A stretch of DNA of 64,000 nucleotides, from positions 16,518,001 through 16,582,000 of the forward strand of contig JAVTVX010000035.1 of the NCBI GenBank assembly GCA_033439265.1, written 5' to 3'. This document shows positions 11,441-23,047 of this stretch, piece by piece (position 1 is the first letter of the stretch; each line of letters begins with the position of its first letter). A program made the position numbers and the translations under genes. Below the pieces are notes generated by a model. It worked only from the letters and a program-made list of their open reading frames with translations, searched no databases and was not told where the DNA came from. The DNA is from Dillenia suffruticosa (lineage: Eukaryota > Streptophyta > Magnoliopsida > Dilleniales > Dilleniaceae).

Positions 11441-11690
11441 GTACTATCGGGACTTCCAATTGGGGCAACCACCATTTCTGTTTTATAGAAACTAAAAAAT
11501 GAATGGATATCGGTGAATGTGTTTTATAGGATTGACATATGTTGTAATTTGGCAATCTCTCAAGATCATTATATTGACCCCTTAATTTCTAGCTGCCAAC
11601 CACCATTTCTGTTTTATAGAAACTAAAAAATAAAATAATAATAATAATAATTACATGAGAGGCTTCCAACTGGGGCAATGTTCTGTCATA
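11441..11690. repeat. Scrambled gypsy/host junction with duplicated patches
   Basis: Three short blocks occur twice in a jumbled order: cttccaa(t/c)tggggcaa at 11,451 and 11,663; accaccatttctgttttata plus gaaactaaaaaa at 11,469 and 11,599; and the LTR piece aatgaatggatatcggtgaa plus tgtgtt at 11,354 and 11,498. The second LTR patch lies between two host patches. The arrangement looks like template switching during break repair, not a clean insertion edge. Confidence 0.7.
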
Positions 11691-11811
11691 TATATTGAAT
11701 GGAAATAGAAAGAAGAGTCCAAAATATTGGTAACAAACAAACTCACTATTGTGCTTGTGACACACATATGGACTTTCCTAAACTCCCCCCCCCCAACCAT
11801 TTCTCTGCTTG

Positions 11812-11819
11812 TATAAAAT

Positions 11820-11869
<50 letters not shown>
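11812..11869 (+). promoter_or_regulatory. TATA box and CT-rich leader of the peroxidase gene
   Basis: TATAAAA at 11,812-11,818 is followed directly by a (CT)n microsatellite at 11,821-11,869 with one TT interruption. The peroxidase ATG is 131 bases after the TATA box. CT-rich 5' leaders just after the TATA box are common in plants. The exact transcription start is not known. Confidence 0.6.
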
Positions 11870-11948
11870 ATTCCACCACCCTATTGTGCAACCATTTCTT
11901 CTCTGACCTTAACTTACCATAAACAAATAGACAGTACATTTGTCCAAA

Positions 11949-13035
11949 ATGAAGATGCCTGTTATGTATGTTTTTCTATTCTTGCTGCTTGTTCCTCTTG
12001 CAGTGGCCCAACTCCGAGTTGGTTTCTACGGCTCAAGCTGCCCCAAAGCTGAGTCCATTATTAAACAAGTGGTGCAAAGTAGACTTCTGTCCGATCATTC
12101 CATCACTGCTGCGTTGCTTCGCATGCATTTCCATGACTGTTTTGTTCGTGTAAGCTTAAGCTTATATACATGCATTTTTGTTGCCTCTTCTTCTTATTTC
12201 CCATGCCTTTCTAATTTATTGCATAATCTTGCAGGGCTGCGATGCATCGATACTCATAGACTCAAATTCAACCAAGACCAAATCGTCCGAAAAGGATGCA
12301 GGAGCAAACCAAACAGTGCGAGAATTCGAGATCATAGATGACATCAAAAAACTTCTAGAATCAGAATGCCCCTTGACGGTCTCTTGTGCTGACATTATCG
12401 CAGTTGCAACCCGTGATGCCATAGCTCTAGCTGGAGGACCTAACTACACCATCCCAACCGGAAGACAAGACGAGCTGGTGTCGGACCCAAACCTAGTGAA
12501 CCTGCCAGGCCCAAGCACACCGGTCAAGCGAGCAATAAGAATTTTCAAAGGCAAAGGACTAAATGCTAATGAAATGGTGACCCTTTTGGGTGCTCATACT
12601 GTTGGTGTTGCTCATTGCGTATTCTTCCAAGACAGGCTTTCGAATTTCCAAGGAAGTGGAGCTCCTGACTCAACAATGGATCCAACATTGGCTGCTCAGT
12701 TACTCAAGATCTGTGGAACTACCTTCAGGCCTATAGATCAAGACCCTGCAGTTTTTCTTGATCAGAATACTTCCTTCATTGTCGACAACCAATTCTACAA
12801 TCAAATCTTACAGAAAAAGGGAATACTAGAGATTGATCAATCACTTGCTCTAGACACCTCAACTAGACCCGTTGTTTCAAGTTTTGCTACTAATGGGGCT
12901 GCATTTCAACAGAGTTTTGCTAAGGCTATGGTGAAAATGGGAAGCATTCAAGTTCTTGTCGGAAATGCTGGAGAGATTAGGACAAATTGTAGAGCTTTTA
13001 ACCCGCCTAAGCAAAACAAAACCAAGCCCTTTTAA
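11949..13035 (+). CDS. Class III (secretory) plant peroxidase, PER44-like
   Basis: Heme peroxidase of the plant secretory pathway. It oxidises phenolics and other donors with H2O2 in the wall or vacuole. Two exons, 11,949-12,149 and 12,235-13,035 (GT-AG intron of 85 bases, phase 0), give 333 residues, the family's usual size. Residues 1-20 are a signal peptide ending AVA before Q21. The distal site RMHFHDCF has Arg58 and His62; the proximal His188 is in GAHTVGVAHC. Eight Cys (31, 64, 69, 112, 118, 195, 227, 319) can form the four standard disulfides. Potential N-glycosylation sites are at N78, N92, N137, N245 and N328. The usual second and third introns are absent. From memory the sequence is closest to Arabidopsis PER44, but the ortholog is not established. 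All catalytic residues are intact. Confidence 0.95.
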
Positions 13036-13254
13036 ATTTTCAGTTCGTTTCAAGTAAATATAGATGATGCATCTCTAAAATCTTCTTTGGGCTTTAATGC
13101 CAAGCCATATATGCCATCAATTAGTGAATTTTAGATATACAGAAAACTAAAATGCCAGAAAGGTGAAATTTAATGTGTAATCGGTTTCATTTTTTTTTTT
13201 TTCTTTCTTTCTTTTAAAGAAGAGTACAAGATTACATTGTATAACTTTTCAAGA

Positions 13255-13260
13255 AATAAA
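13255..13260 (+). terminator. Polyadenylation signal of the peroxidase gene
   Basis: AATAAA lies 220 bases after the stop codon, downstream of a T-rich tract. Position and sequence fit a plant near-upstream element. Confidence 0.55.
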
Positions 13261-15381
13261 ATTGTGCTATTCTAGGTTTAGTTTTAATATTTCCTTTCTT
13301 GACTTTTTAATAGGCATAGAAAACACCTCATCAGTGGTTCTTTTAACAAATGAAAATGCTTTAGAGAAAAATCTATATCAATAAAAAGGAAATTAAATTG
13401 TCACGAGAAGCTAGAGGGGTTTTATTCGAAGGCATCCTAGGCTCCAAATACTAGGAGGTTGAGATGGGCTTTCAACCACAACGAGACCCAACAAAACAAA
13501 GAGCCTCACCCTCGTGTTTTGTGGGCCTGAGCACAGTTAGGATAATAAAAAAAGCATTAGGTTTCAAATTTTGATATAGAAAATACTTGTTATATTTGTG
13601 TTTTTTTTTTTTTTTTTTTGTAACGAGATTTAAATTCCGAATTCCAGATTGGGGGAGGGAGATATGTTCAACTTTTCTAGACAACAAAAAATGAGAATGT
13701 CGAAGATAGATGCATTTTGATACAAATATTGAAAAGAAATATAGCTCGGGTGCATTAGGTTTGACCTCGATGAACACTGACCCAATGCTCCACCTAGAGC
13801 CTTAAAACCATTACATAGGATGACAATTTCGAGCTCTTCATTTTTCTTTATCATTGCCCTCTCTCCCTCTCTCTGTTTCGTCACAGAGGGAGAGAGAGAG
13901 AGAGATGTTATGCATCGCATCTCACCCATCAATTACAGATGGGCTGAGAAATTAGAAGAAAGTTGGATAAAAAGTTAAAGAACTAATGAGTTGGGGGTTC
14001 ACGGGTGACAACATGAAGGAAAAACAACCTATGCACACGGAAGAGGGCTATCAGCCAATCCGGCAAACCACGGGAATTTCTGTACTTTGCCCTGGTTTAA
14101 TTCCCTCTAATTAGCATACTACATGATGTTTCTAAATATGGGAACAGAATTGGGAGAATGGTTTACATTTCTTCGAGTTTCATTCCCTACCAACCACACA
14201 AAACCCTAGTTTATTTTTTTGTTGTATCCATTTTTCTTGCAGCAACTTTTCTCAAAGCAAACAAACTAATCCTACTGGAAGAGTGAGCTAAGTACTGCTA
14301 CTAGGAAAGAAACAAAAGGTTAAAGCAAGAGTGTAAATATCCTAAACTAGAGAAAATGGAAGCCATTCTTTTCAAGGAGATGAGACACAAAGGGCATAAT
14401 ATAATCTTGAACAAGTGCTGAAGCATTCTTGCTTTTTGAAAAGGGGTCAACATTTTTTAGGTAACCAGGTAAGGAGAAATAATAAAGTACGGCTTAAAAC
14501 TAAAATGCTAAATTTCTATTCACTTCTTTTGAGCTTGTGGAATGCTTTCGCTCATCTGCTGCTCAAAGAAGCTTTAACAAACTTCGGATCTAAAATTTCA
14601 TTTTAGGGAATACAAGTCACTAAAAACAAGGTCATAAGTATCTCGTGATCTGGAACACATTCCATCTCCAGGTGGCACATAATAAGACATATGGATCGAC
14701 TTTATTTCATTCAGAGGAAAGATGGTTAACATCACACGAGAGATGCCATGTTTGAAATCAGCAGCACACCAGGCAAAACTTTGTGTTCACACCTTATGGG
14801 TACCTTCAATTGTGATTGAGGCACCTTACTCAAGTTACCATGTGGAGAGTAGACGTGAATGTTTTGTTTTGACCAAACCCAAGCTGTGCCTAACGCAACT
14901 CGGGTGTGCATCGAAATTCAAGACTCACAAGTTTAACAATAGGCACCTTAACCAACTTCATGAATAGAAGAAATAAAACAATTTCCCAGAAACAAAAGAA
15001 CAGACTTGCAAAGGTACTAGAGAAACTCACTTTTACAAATCTTGTTCTAACACGAAGCTTTCTGTGCATAACTATACGAAGATGGAGTACACCTCCAATT
15101 ATTTAGCTAAAATCTACAATGCATATTCTTAAACATTTCGAAACAATACAAATATAGATTTTTGCCTCATTGCCAACGCTAAAAACTATCCTATCCTACT
15201 TTTTGCTTTATAAATTGACAAATTAACTGATAATTAGGCATTAGAATCTGCTATTACAATGGATATGCTATCTCAACAAGTTGACTAAGCATTAGAAGAA
15301 ATCAGATCCCAAAGGTAAATCAAAATGGATCTGCAAATAAAAATATATAGATTATATAAACATTCTCGAAAAGGCACATAA
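13261..15381. other. Intergenic region between convergent genes
   Basis: No gene is supported. It holds a poly(T) run at about 13,599-13,620 and a CT/GA inverted low-complexity patch at about 13,857-13,905. Short open frames at 14,415, 14,722 and 14,906 lack any recognisable motif or splice context. The right part from about 15,130 probably enters the 3' untranslated region of the Dof gene on the minus strand. Confidence 0.5.
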
Positions 15382-15387
15382 TTTATT
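15382..15387 (-). terminator. Candidate polyadenylation signal of the Dof gene
   Basis: On the minus strand this reads AATAAA, 440 bases after the Dof stop codon. That gives a 3' untranslated region of plausible length. Other weaker AT-rich signals exist, so the true site is uncertain. Confidence 0.35.
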
Positions 15388-15824
15388 GCAAATGAATTCT
15401 ATTTGTGGCCAAAATCTTTAGTGATAAGTCAATAAATTTAGTACTAGCTTCAAATTTTAAGACTGCCTATATGAGATTTATCACTTTTTGGCTGAATCAG
15501 ATAGAGATGCATATATCAGTGTGTACACACTAAATCTTAAGTAGGCTGCCAAGCACAATAACCCAATCCGCCTACCATTTACATCATTGACTCTAAATTA
15601 AAAGTGGCATCATGCATGACAATGATATGAGTATAAGGCAGCATTTAGTTCAGAATTTACCCTTCTCATTACCAAAAATGTCATCGGCTAAGTCACATTT
15701 GGTTCAAACTGAATTCCACAGCATACCTGCTGACTAATAGCCACCAATGTTCTCTGATGCAAGAGAATGGGCAACATCACCTTAAATTTAGATCCATTTT
15801 GCACTGTTGACAAGAAGTTTAAAA

Positions 15825-18142
15825 TTATGTGCTCTCCTGGAAAGTATGAGACCGAGAAAGGGCTGCTGGATTTGCTTCTAAAACCTGAGAGACATCTGAT
15901 AGAGTGTTCTTGCATACCTTTTGAGATTCGAAAGATTCAAAAATGCCACCTTTTGATACAGGTTCTTGCGGGTCAGGTCTGATACCGAGTGTAGCCCAGA
16001 TAGAGCTTTTAGAAGCCTCATTTGGGTCATCAATTCTCAAGGTCTTCGGAACCAGCACAGACTTCTCCAACTTCTCATCAATTAATGTTGTTTCTCTAGA
16101 ATGCTTACCCAAGGTTGGCGAGTTTTTGCCCGAGCAACCATTGCTAGTGGATGAAGCTGGAGAAAGGTATCCATTAGCTCCAGCCAACATATTGTTCCCT
16201 GTCCCTGCAGCAAACACAGGCATACAATTCCAGTATGGAGCAGGCACAAGTTGTAAAGGAATGCTTTGAGTGCCAAAGCTGGGAACTGCAAATATTGGGG
16301 TAGGGCACCACTGGACAGGTCCAGGATTATTGCCATCCGGCACATAAACAAGCTGAGAAGACGCACAAGCTGCAGTTGGGGGAGCCACATTGCTCCAACC
16401 TGGATTCCAGGGAAAAAAACACGGAGGACAGGCGTAACAATTTGAAGGGTGTGTGGGGTTAGGTTCCGAGCAAGAGCCCAAGGAGACTCCTCCATCTTTC
16501 TGGGAGATATTTTCAGTAAAATCATTTTCTCGTACACTGGACGCTTTTGCAGGAGAGCCACACGAAGAGGCCTCCTCTCCAATTCCTCCACTGTTTTCTG
16601 AACCCTTCTCAGCACATCTCTTCTGCTCTCCAAGGTTAAGCACAGAAGCCATAGATTCACAAAGTGGAGCTTCAAAGCCAAATTTAAGGACTGTCCCGTT
16701 TCCAGATGGAACCCCAAAAGATGTGGATATTTCACCACTTGAGAGAATCTGATGATTGGATGACTCTTGGGTTTCAATCCTAGTAGATGGCGCTCCATCT
16801 GATGACACCATTACCTGACGGAATTGAGAGGCCATGTGCTTATTCTTCCGTCTCCCAGCACCCACAGGTACATTTCTCATTGTCCCACCAGCTGTCCAAT
16901 ACCTCTGGCAATTCTTGCAGAAATGTCTAGGCTGGTTTACATTGTAGTTATTGAAGTAACAAAATTTGGTGTCCAAACTGTTGCATCGTGGACATGGAAT
17001 GATCTTATCTGGCTTCTTTAGAACTTTCTCTTGCTCGGCCATAGTATTTCCAGAAAGGTCTTCACTTGCTTTTGGATTAGTTGCCACCCCATTATTTTCT
17101 TGATGTTGGTCCTCTTCTTTGTCATCTTCTACTGTAGAACTAAATGATTTTCCAGTTTCTTCTGCATGACAATCTTCGCCATCATTTTCTACCACAACCT
17201 GAGTTTGACAATGTAAGATCCCAATATCACTTCAACAGATATCTCAAATTCAAGCATCAAACGACAAAGCACACCAAGCTGTTATAGATCCCCTCCCCCT
17301 CAAATTTTCTTGAATCCGCAAAGAATGTCAAACACCAAATTAAAGATTATCATGATTTATATTGCACGGGCATTTCAAGAAATAACTGTGTTTGTGCCAG
17401 ATTTAGTTCTTACACACAACAAAATTCAGCATGTTACCACTTATAGAAGTGTAAATTTTTTTTGAGTTTTCCATGTTACCCTGCTTGTGTCATGTCGCTT
17501 GCCAAGCTGCAAAGGATAAGCTGCTTGGATTGAATGTGGATGACTCCATTTATGACATGATCTCAAAACTGGGATCAAGATGTTGACTTATGGTACAATC
17601 AGTCCAGTTCACTCCAAAAAATGGTCAAACCTACCAGCAATTAACAACTACTAACATGGGAATCATACATATTCAATTGCTTTCATCACCCTAAGAAGGA
17701 AATGGTTAAAACTAAGCCAGTTCTGCTCATAAATTAATTGCATTCCAGATATTCAAAACAGTCAAATATACAACCGGTTCTTCAAGTAAAATCAAGACAT
17801 AAATTCGACCAAGAAAAGTTGCAAGCACCCAATTAATTAATTATCAAACAGAAAACAGATAGGATCACCAAACAATTCACAGACCATAAATCAAGCAATA
17901 AAACAGATTAAAGAGTATACAATTTAGGGGCCCGCAAGTCTTTAATTCATAAAAAATGTTAACAACTCAAAAGCCAATCCAGAAACCCCAGAAAAGTCTA
18001 GGGTTTATGAATCAGAAACCGAGAGAAATAAATGGTATTCTATAGAGTCAAAGGTTACCGTGGTGTCGGGAATCTGAGTCTCCGGCAAAGGTATCGTTCT
18101 CCCAAAAAGCTTGATAGCCGGATCTTTATTGTTCTCAGACAT
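15825..18142 (-). CDS. CDF: CDF-type Dof zinc-finger transcription factor
   Basis: DNA-binding regulator of the cycling Dof factor group. Family members bind AAAG sites, repress CONSTANS/FT in photoperiodic flowering, and are degraded through FKF1-GIGANTEA. Two exons on the minus strand: 18,142-18,059 (28 codons, from MSENN) and 17,198-15,825, joined in phase 0 across an 860-base GT-AG intron, give 485 residues. Exon 1 carries the CDF motif [11 protein letters not shown], reported to contact TOPLESS. The Dof domain spans about residues 95-148 with Cys97, 100, 122 and 125 in the required CX2CX21CX2C spacing. The C-terminal half keeps the CDF blocks [10 protein letters not shown] and [12 protein letters not shown] and the terminal [15 protein letters not shown]. 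Nothing is missing, so the gene looks functional. Which CDF (1-5) it matches was not resolved. Confidence 0.95.
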
Positions 18143-18296
18143 TTCTCCCAACCCCCCCAACCCGGGTTCAATTTCTCGTCAACTCCAACACATCCATACG
18201 AATCTGAGCGTGTGGTATTTTTTTAGCGTGTGTGAGAGAGAGAAGAGTTTATTGAAAACCCCCACAAAAATAAAACCCTGCTCCTGCTGCGAATAA

Positions 18297-18298
<2 letters not shown>

Positions 18299-18340
<42 letters not shown>
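18299..18340. repeat. (GA)n microsatellite in the Dof 5' leader
   Basis: About 20 GA units read as (CT)n on the minus strand, 160-200 bases upstream of the Dof start codon. It is in the expected position of the 5' untranslated region or core promoter. Confidence 0.85.
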
Positions 18341-18343
<3 letters not shown>

Positions 18344-19329
18344 GGAGAGATGATATATTAAAGGATAACTCAGAAATTAAGCGATTTTTGAAAAAGAAAA
18401 AGGAAAATGTTTATATAAAAATTTCGATTGGATGAAAAGTTTGATCGTCCGTTTCCTGTATGCTTGTTTGTTTATTATATTCGTGAACGAGAATGGTGTT
18501 TGTCAAGTAAAAGGTATTAGCTTTTTCCTTTTTTTTTTTTTTTTTTCTTTCTTTGGGTTTTACTGGAACAGACAGTAGCCGGTGAAAGCGCCAGCTAGGA
18601 GGCCAAGTAAGCAAAGGACGCGAGGGGAAGGGAGGAAACGACGGTGGAGGTGGATGCAGAGGATGACATCAGAATCAGACGACGCAAAAGAAAAATGAAA
18701 AGCCCTAAAAAGTGGACCCCATTCATTTCTGGGTTGCTTTTTACGCCGCCTGCAGTTCCCATATGTTCTTTTTCGGGTCCCACTTTTCTAAAAGGCTGCA
18801 CCCTCGGCCGTTGTTTTCTTCCCCCACCCCCATATTTCCTTCTTAAATTACTAAATCTCCTTCGGTCCTATCTCCTTGCAACTGTTATTTCGTTCTCCAA
18901 GTCGTACCTTTTCCCCTCCGTGAAAAAGGGAGACCGGTTCGTCTGGTATTCTCAAGTTCACTTTACACCGTAATTAATATATTAAAAATAATAAGCCGTC
19001 ACAATGTTTTATTATACCGAGAAGTATGACATATTCTTTTTTTTTTTTTTTTTTTTTGTCTTGTATTTAAAATTTTATAAATATATATATTTTTATAATT
19101 TTTATAATTTTTATATAACAAAAAAAGAGAAATTGAAATATTAACTTCCATAAATTCAAATAATTATAATATGATTTTACAAAAACTTTTTTTAATCAAA
19201 CTCCAAAATTCAAATTTTAAATTTGTGATTCCGTGATTGCGAAATCAGCTCCTTATCCATTCACCAATACTTCTTTCAGACAAGTTTCCAATATATGAAT
19301 AACAAGTATAATTTGTTATAATCTCATTT
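18341..19329. other. Upstream region of the Dof gene
   Basis: Probable promoter region for the minus-strand Dof gene, then unassigned sequence. A T-run at 18,530-18,547, a GC-richer block (18,590-18,970) and a T-run at 19,037-19,057 are the only visible structures. The open frame at 18,644-18,973 has no recognisable domain and is not called. Confidence 0.35.
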
Positions 19330-19740
19330 TTGGGTCCATCAATGAAGTGTTTCATGTGGCAATTTAATTTTTGTGACTCAGTTAGCAAAGGTTGGGGGGT
19401 TACCGTGTCACTTGAATTTGAGAAGAGAATAGTATTTTTGTAGGCAAAGGTTTATTGTAACGGTTGATTTTTTATTCTTAATGTTTGGGAACTAAGTAAT
19501 GAGACACAGCTTGTGCTTGCTTGATTAATTCTTCTGATATGCGACATGCTAGATTAAAACGTATTTGACTTAGTCTATGGTGTTAGTACTACTTGCTTGA
19601 CAAAATGTGAGATGTGCACAGAATCAGAATCTAATGTTAGGTGAGAAATTTTATCCTTTTGTTCAAAGAGAACCTAAATTACTTATCCTAATCTATACCT
19701 ATGTAAGAGATTTGAAACAAACCATGACAAAATGTGGTAA

Positions 19741-19786
<46 letters not shown>

Positions 19787-20981
19787 TGGGTTAATCTTAT
19801 TGATGATAGGTGTAAATATATGAAAGTAAAAATAACGATCACACCTCTGACATGATCTTTTATACAGAGTGGGAGTAGGAAATCAACTAAATACTAAGAT
19901 TAAAAGAGTTAGATTAGATAGAAGTGGTCAATTTGTTTTGTTTAATGAATTTATGAAAAATAAGGAATAATTTATAACATCACACTCCTAAATCTAATGG
20001 AGTTGTAAAAAAGGAAAATAAAACCTTGCAAGAAATAATGAATACTTTGGTCATTGGTTCTGTTGCACCTAGTAACTGAGGTAAGGCTTTATTATCTGCA
20101 TGTCATTTACAAAATTTTAAAAGGAGTCCCCTATAAGAAAACTGGCAAAATACCTTATGGGTTATGGAGGAACTATATGCATAAATTAAAATATCAAAAA
20201 GGGCAGGGATGTCTTCCTAAGATAATGCTTTCAAGCCATAAGAAAAGAAAATAGGCTCTAAGACATCTGATTGCATGTTTATTGGTTATGTTGAATATGA
20301 TGTTGCTCGTAGATTTCTTGTTCTGAAATGAAGCGTGCTTAATTACAATACCATAATTGGGAAAAAGAATGTGCAATTCTTTGAACATATTTTCTCCCTC
20401 AAACTAAGAACATTTCACATGCACCTATCCAAAATTATGTAGAGGATTTGAGAAGTAAAAGACAAAGAATAGAGACTTCCTTAAGATACTGAATCTTATT
20501 GATAATGATCCCTTGACTCCTTCTACTCTTAATGCTTCCTCTGATACTCCACCTTTGGAAAGTAGCCATTAAAACTAAAATTGATTCCATTATACTCAGA
20601 TTTACCGCTAAAAAGACTCCTTGTCCCGCTACCAACATTTCCAGGACCGACTGATCCCTCACTTGGACAGGTACCTCATGTAGTATTATGTACACATTCA
20701 ACATAGGTAATTTTTAAAAGAAAATATAACCCTGATGTATTGATTGAAAAATATAAAGATACGAAAGCCTTCACTCAGAAACATAATATCGACTATTCGA
20801 CACTTTTGTGCCCACGTGGGAATTTCTTTTATTTGAGTTTTAATTGTCGTAGTTTTGATCTACAAACTTTATATTTATCAAATGAATATCAAGATAGTGT
20901 TTTAAAATGGAGATTTAGACAAAAGCATTTTTATGGTGGAGGATTACGTTGTTTCTAACAAAGAGGATAAAGATTACAAAC
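19330..20981 (+). pseudogene. pol: Copia retrotransposon A, left part (integrase to RT)
   Basis: Decayed pol of an old Ty1/copia element. In order: a pre-integrase stretch ending SSDMRHARL (about 19,535), the integrase start VQREPKLLILIYT near 19,660, an IKRVRLDRSGQF block near 19,895, a SNGVVKKENKTLQEIMNTL block near 19,995 (family: SNGVAERKNRTL), and an RT start KAFTQKHNIDYST near 20,765 (family: KGFTQxxGIDY). The RT is cut at 20,981 by insertion of element B and resumes at 29,028. Many stops and frame changes. The left LTR was not found. Confidence 0.75.
19740..19786. repeat. (AT)n(GT)n compound microsatellite
   Basis: About ten AT units followed by about thirteen GT units, grown inside the integrase region of copia element A. 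Confidence 0.95.
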
Positions 20982-22797
20982 CGTTACTTACTATATTATA
21001 TATCAAATACATTAATAATTAAAAATAATTAAAATAATTCGAGAAGGAGAATCAAATATACTTTAGGTTATTCTCGATTTCTGACGATTGTAATAGTACT
21101 AAAATGATCTTTAAGACATGCAAAATTTTCTAAACCTTTAATTTCACTCAATAGATAGTGTACAGTTTTAAATTTTGGACTTACAAACTCAATGCACCAC
21201 TGCAAAAAAACACGCTTTTAGCCTCAAAATTTTATGACGAAAAAAATTCGTCGCTATTTTACGACAAAAAATTTAGTCACGGATATGGAATCCGTCGCTA
21301 ATTTAGGGACGGATTTGAACTCTGTTGCTAAATTTAATCTTTTTTTAATTAGAATTTTATATTTTTTTATTTTTATTTTATTTTATTAATTTATATTAAC
21401 AAATCATATTATTATTTTATAATATTTTAATTTAACATTTTATTTTATTATATTATATTTCATTTTTTTAAAGAATAATATTATTTAAATCTTAAAAAAA
21501 ACCATAAAAACAAATCAATTTATTATGTTATAATATTTTAAAATAGTATTTTATTTTATTTTATTTTTTTAGAATAATATTAATATATTTTTTAATTCAT
21601 TTATTATTTTATTTTAAGTTAGCATTTTATTATTTTTTATTTTATAAAAATTATCATATTTATTATTTTTAATTAATATGTTATATTTTGTTTTTAAAGA
21701 ATCATATTATTTTATTTACGTTAGCATTTTATTATTTTATAAAAAATTATTTTTTATTTAATATGTTATATTTTATTTCTATTTTATCTTTTTTAAAAAA
21801 TAATATTATTTTATTTTTTAAAATCTTTTATTATTTTATTTTAAACTAACATTTTATTATTTTATAACAAATTGTTATTTTATATTATTTTATTATTATT
21901 AGAAAAATGTTAAGGAAAAATAATAAATAAATATATATATATATATATATATAATAGATTCTAATATTTAGTTTGGTGGTTATATGCTTTTAAAAGTTTA
22001 CACGTGCGCAGGAGTTTGAACTACGTTAGAGGCAAAGGGGAGGAATTTTTCAGGAATTAAGTAAGGACAGGTGGGTGTTGGAGCGGGCGTGTGGGCGGAT
22101 GCTGGCTCGGGCGGGCGGTCAGGCTCGGAGAGCAGGAGGGCGTGCGGGCGAGTTTACATTACTAAAAGTGATGAATTTAGTGACGAGCATTACATCGCTA
22201 ATAATGCGTGAGCTCGTCTTGGTAGGGGTCCGTCCAGGCGCCGAGCATATTAAATTTAGTGACGAATTTGAAATTCGTCGCTAAATTAGCGACGAATAAT
22301 TATTCGTCACCAATTTAGCGACGGATTTTTTGCAACGAAAAATTATCCATCACTAAAAGCGATGAATTTTAGATTTTCATCGCTAAATTTAGCGATAAAT
22401 TTTAGATTTCCATCGCTAAACTTTTGCGACGCGTTATTAGTAACGAAAAATTTTTCGTCGCTAAATCCATCACTAAATTTGTAGCTAAAAACATTTATAT
22501 TGCTCTAGAAGAGGATTTATATAGATACTCAACCATAAAAAAAAAATTATTAAAACCCTATAATTGTTACTTTAAATTATTACTAAATATTATGAAAATT
22601 TAATAAAATATTCAAAACGTAAAAAAATGTTAATTGTGTAGAGTTTTGAATGAGACACCAAAATCCGGTCAAATATATCATAATTCAAATCTCTTCTATT
22701 TTTTATCACATTTAATCTTTTTTCAATTAATTTTTCTCATTAACCTTATTTTGAATGCATTAGATCATGGTATTTGAATTTTTAAAAATTCCTAATA
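20982..22797 (-). repeat. 3' LTR of copia B, interrupted by a CACTA-like element
   Basis: Two pieces, 20,982-21,197 and about 22,509-22,797, align in order with the intact LTR at 28,525-29,027. Shared blocks include gagaaggag(a/g)atc, tttcactcaata, gtcaaatatatc and gaatttttaaaaattcct. The first two bases are CG where the other LTR has TG. Just outside on the element's inner side, the minus strand reads caagtgagagaa, a modest polypurine tract. Confidence 0.85.
21198..22508. mobile_element. Non-autonomous CACTA-like element 1
   Basis: Begins CACTGCAAAAAAACACG and ends with a degenerate inverse copy (agctaaaaacatttatattg, then ctctag), a 26-base imperfect terminal inverted repeat. Both ends carry many gcgacgaa/ttcgtcgc subterminal repeats (21,230-21,330 and 22,170-22,470), as in transposase-bound ends of CACTA elements. 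The core is extremely AT-rich with ttttatt repeats, then a CACGTG at 22,001-22,006 and a GC-rich, CpG-rich block at about 22,075-22,160. There is no transposase frame. It splits the 3' LTR of copia B. The exact 3-bp target duplication could not be resolved. Confidence 0.75.
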
Positions 22798-23047
22798 TTC
22801 TCTCACTTGACTCAATAAACCGACTTGAAATCAAAACAAAATCAATTTTTGTATGAAAATAGAATACATGAGTCATGGTTATAAGTCCTCTGCAAGTGAG
22901 TATTATCTTTCATGTACTACAATACATTCTATTTTCTAATCTTATGGTGACGTTTATTTTATAAATAGACCCTATGTTTACTCGGGATTCAAATTTGATG
23001 AATTTATCTCAAAACAACAACGTGTGCACAATTTTATTTGAGAAAAT
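22798..23047 (-). other. Non-coding stretch between RNase H and 3' LTR of copia B
   Basis: AT-rich internal sequence of element B ending at the purine-rich tract next to the LTR. No frame is recognised. Confidence 0.5.

Noticed and set aside
13857..13905. CT/GA inverted repeat as a possible microRNA hairpin
   Set aside because: Pairing is only between simple-sequence arms; no plausible mature microRNA.
16082..16798. 238-codon minus-strand open frame overlapping the Dof exon
   Set aside because: Same strand but shifted frame relative to the intact Dof coding sequence; a shadow.
22075..22284. GC-rich open frame in CACTA-like element 1
   Set aside because: Composition follows the gggcgggc repeat core; no domain or start context. 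The same kind of block in element 2 encodes a different peptide.
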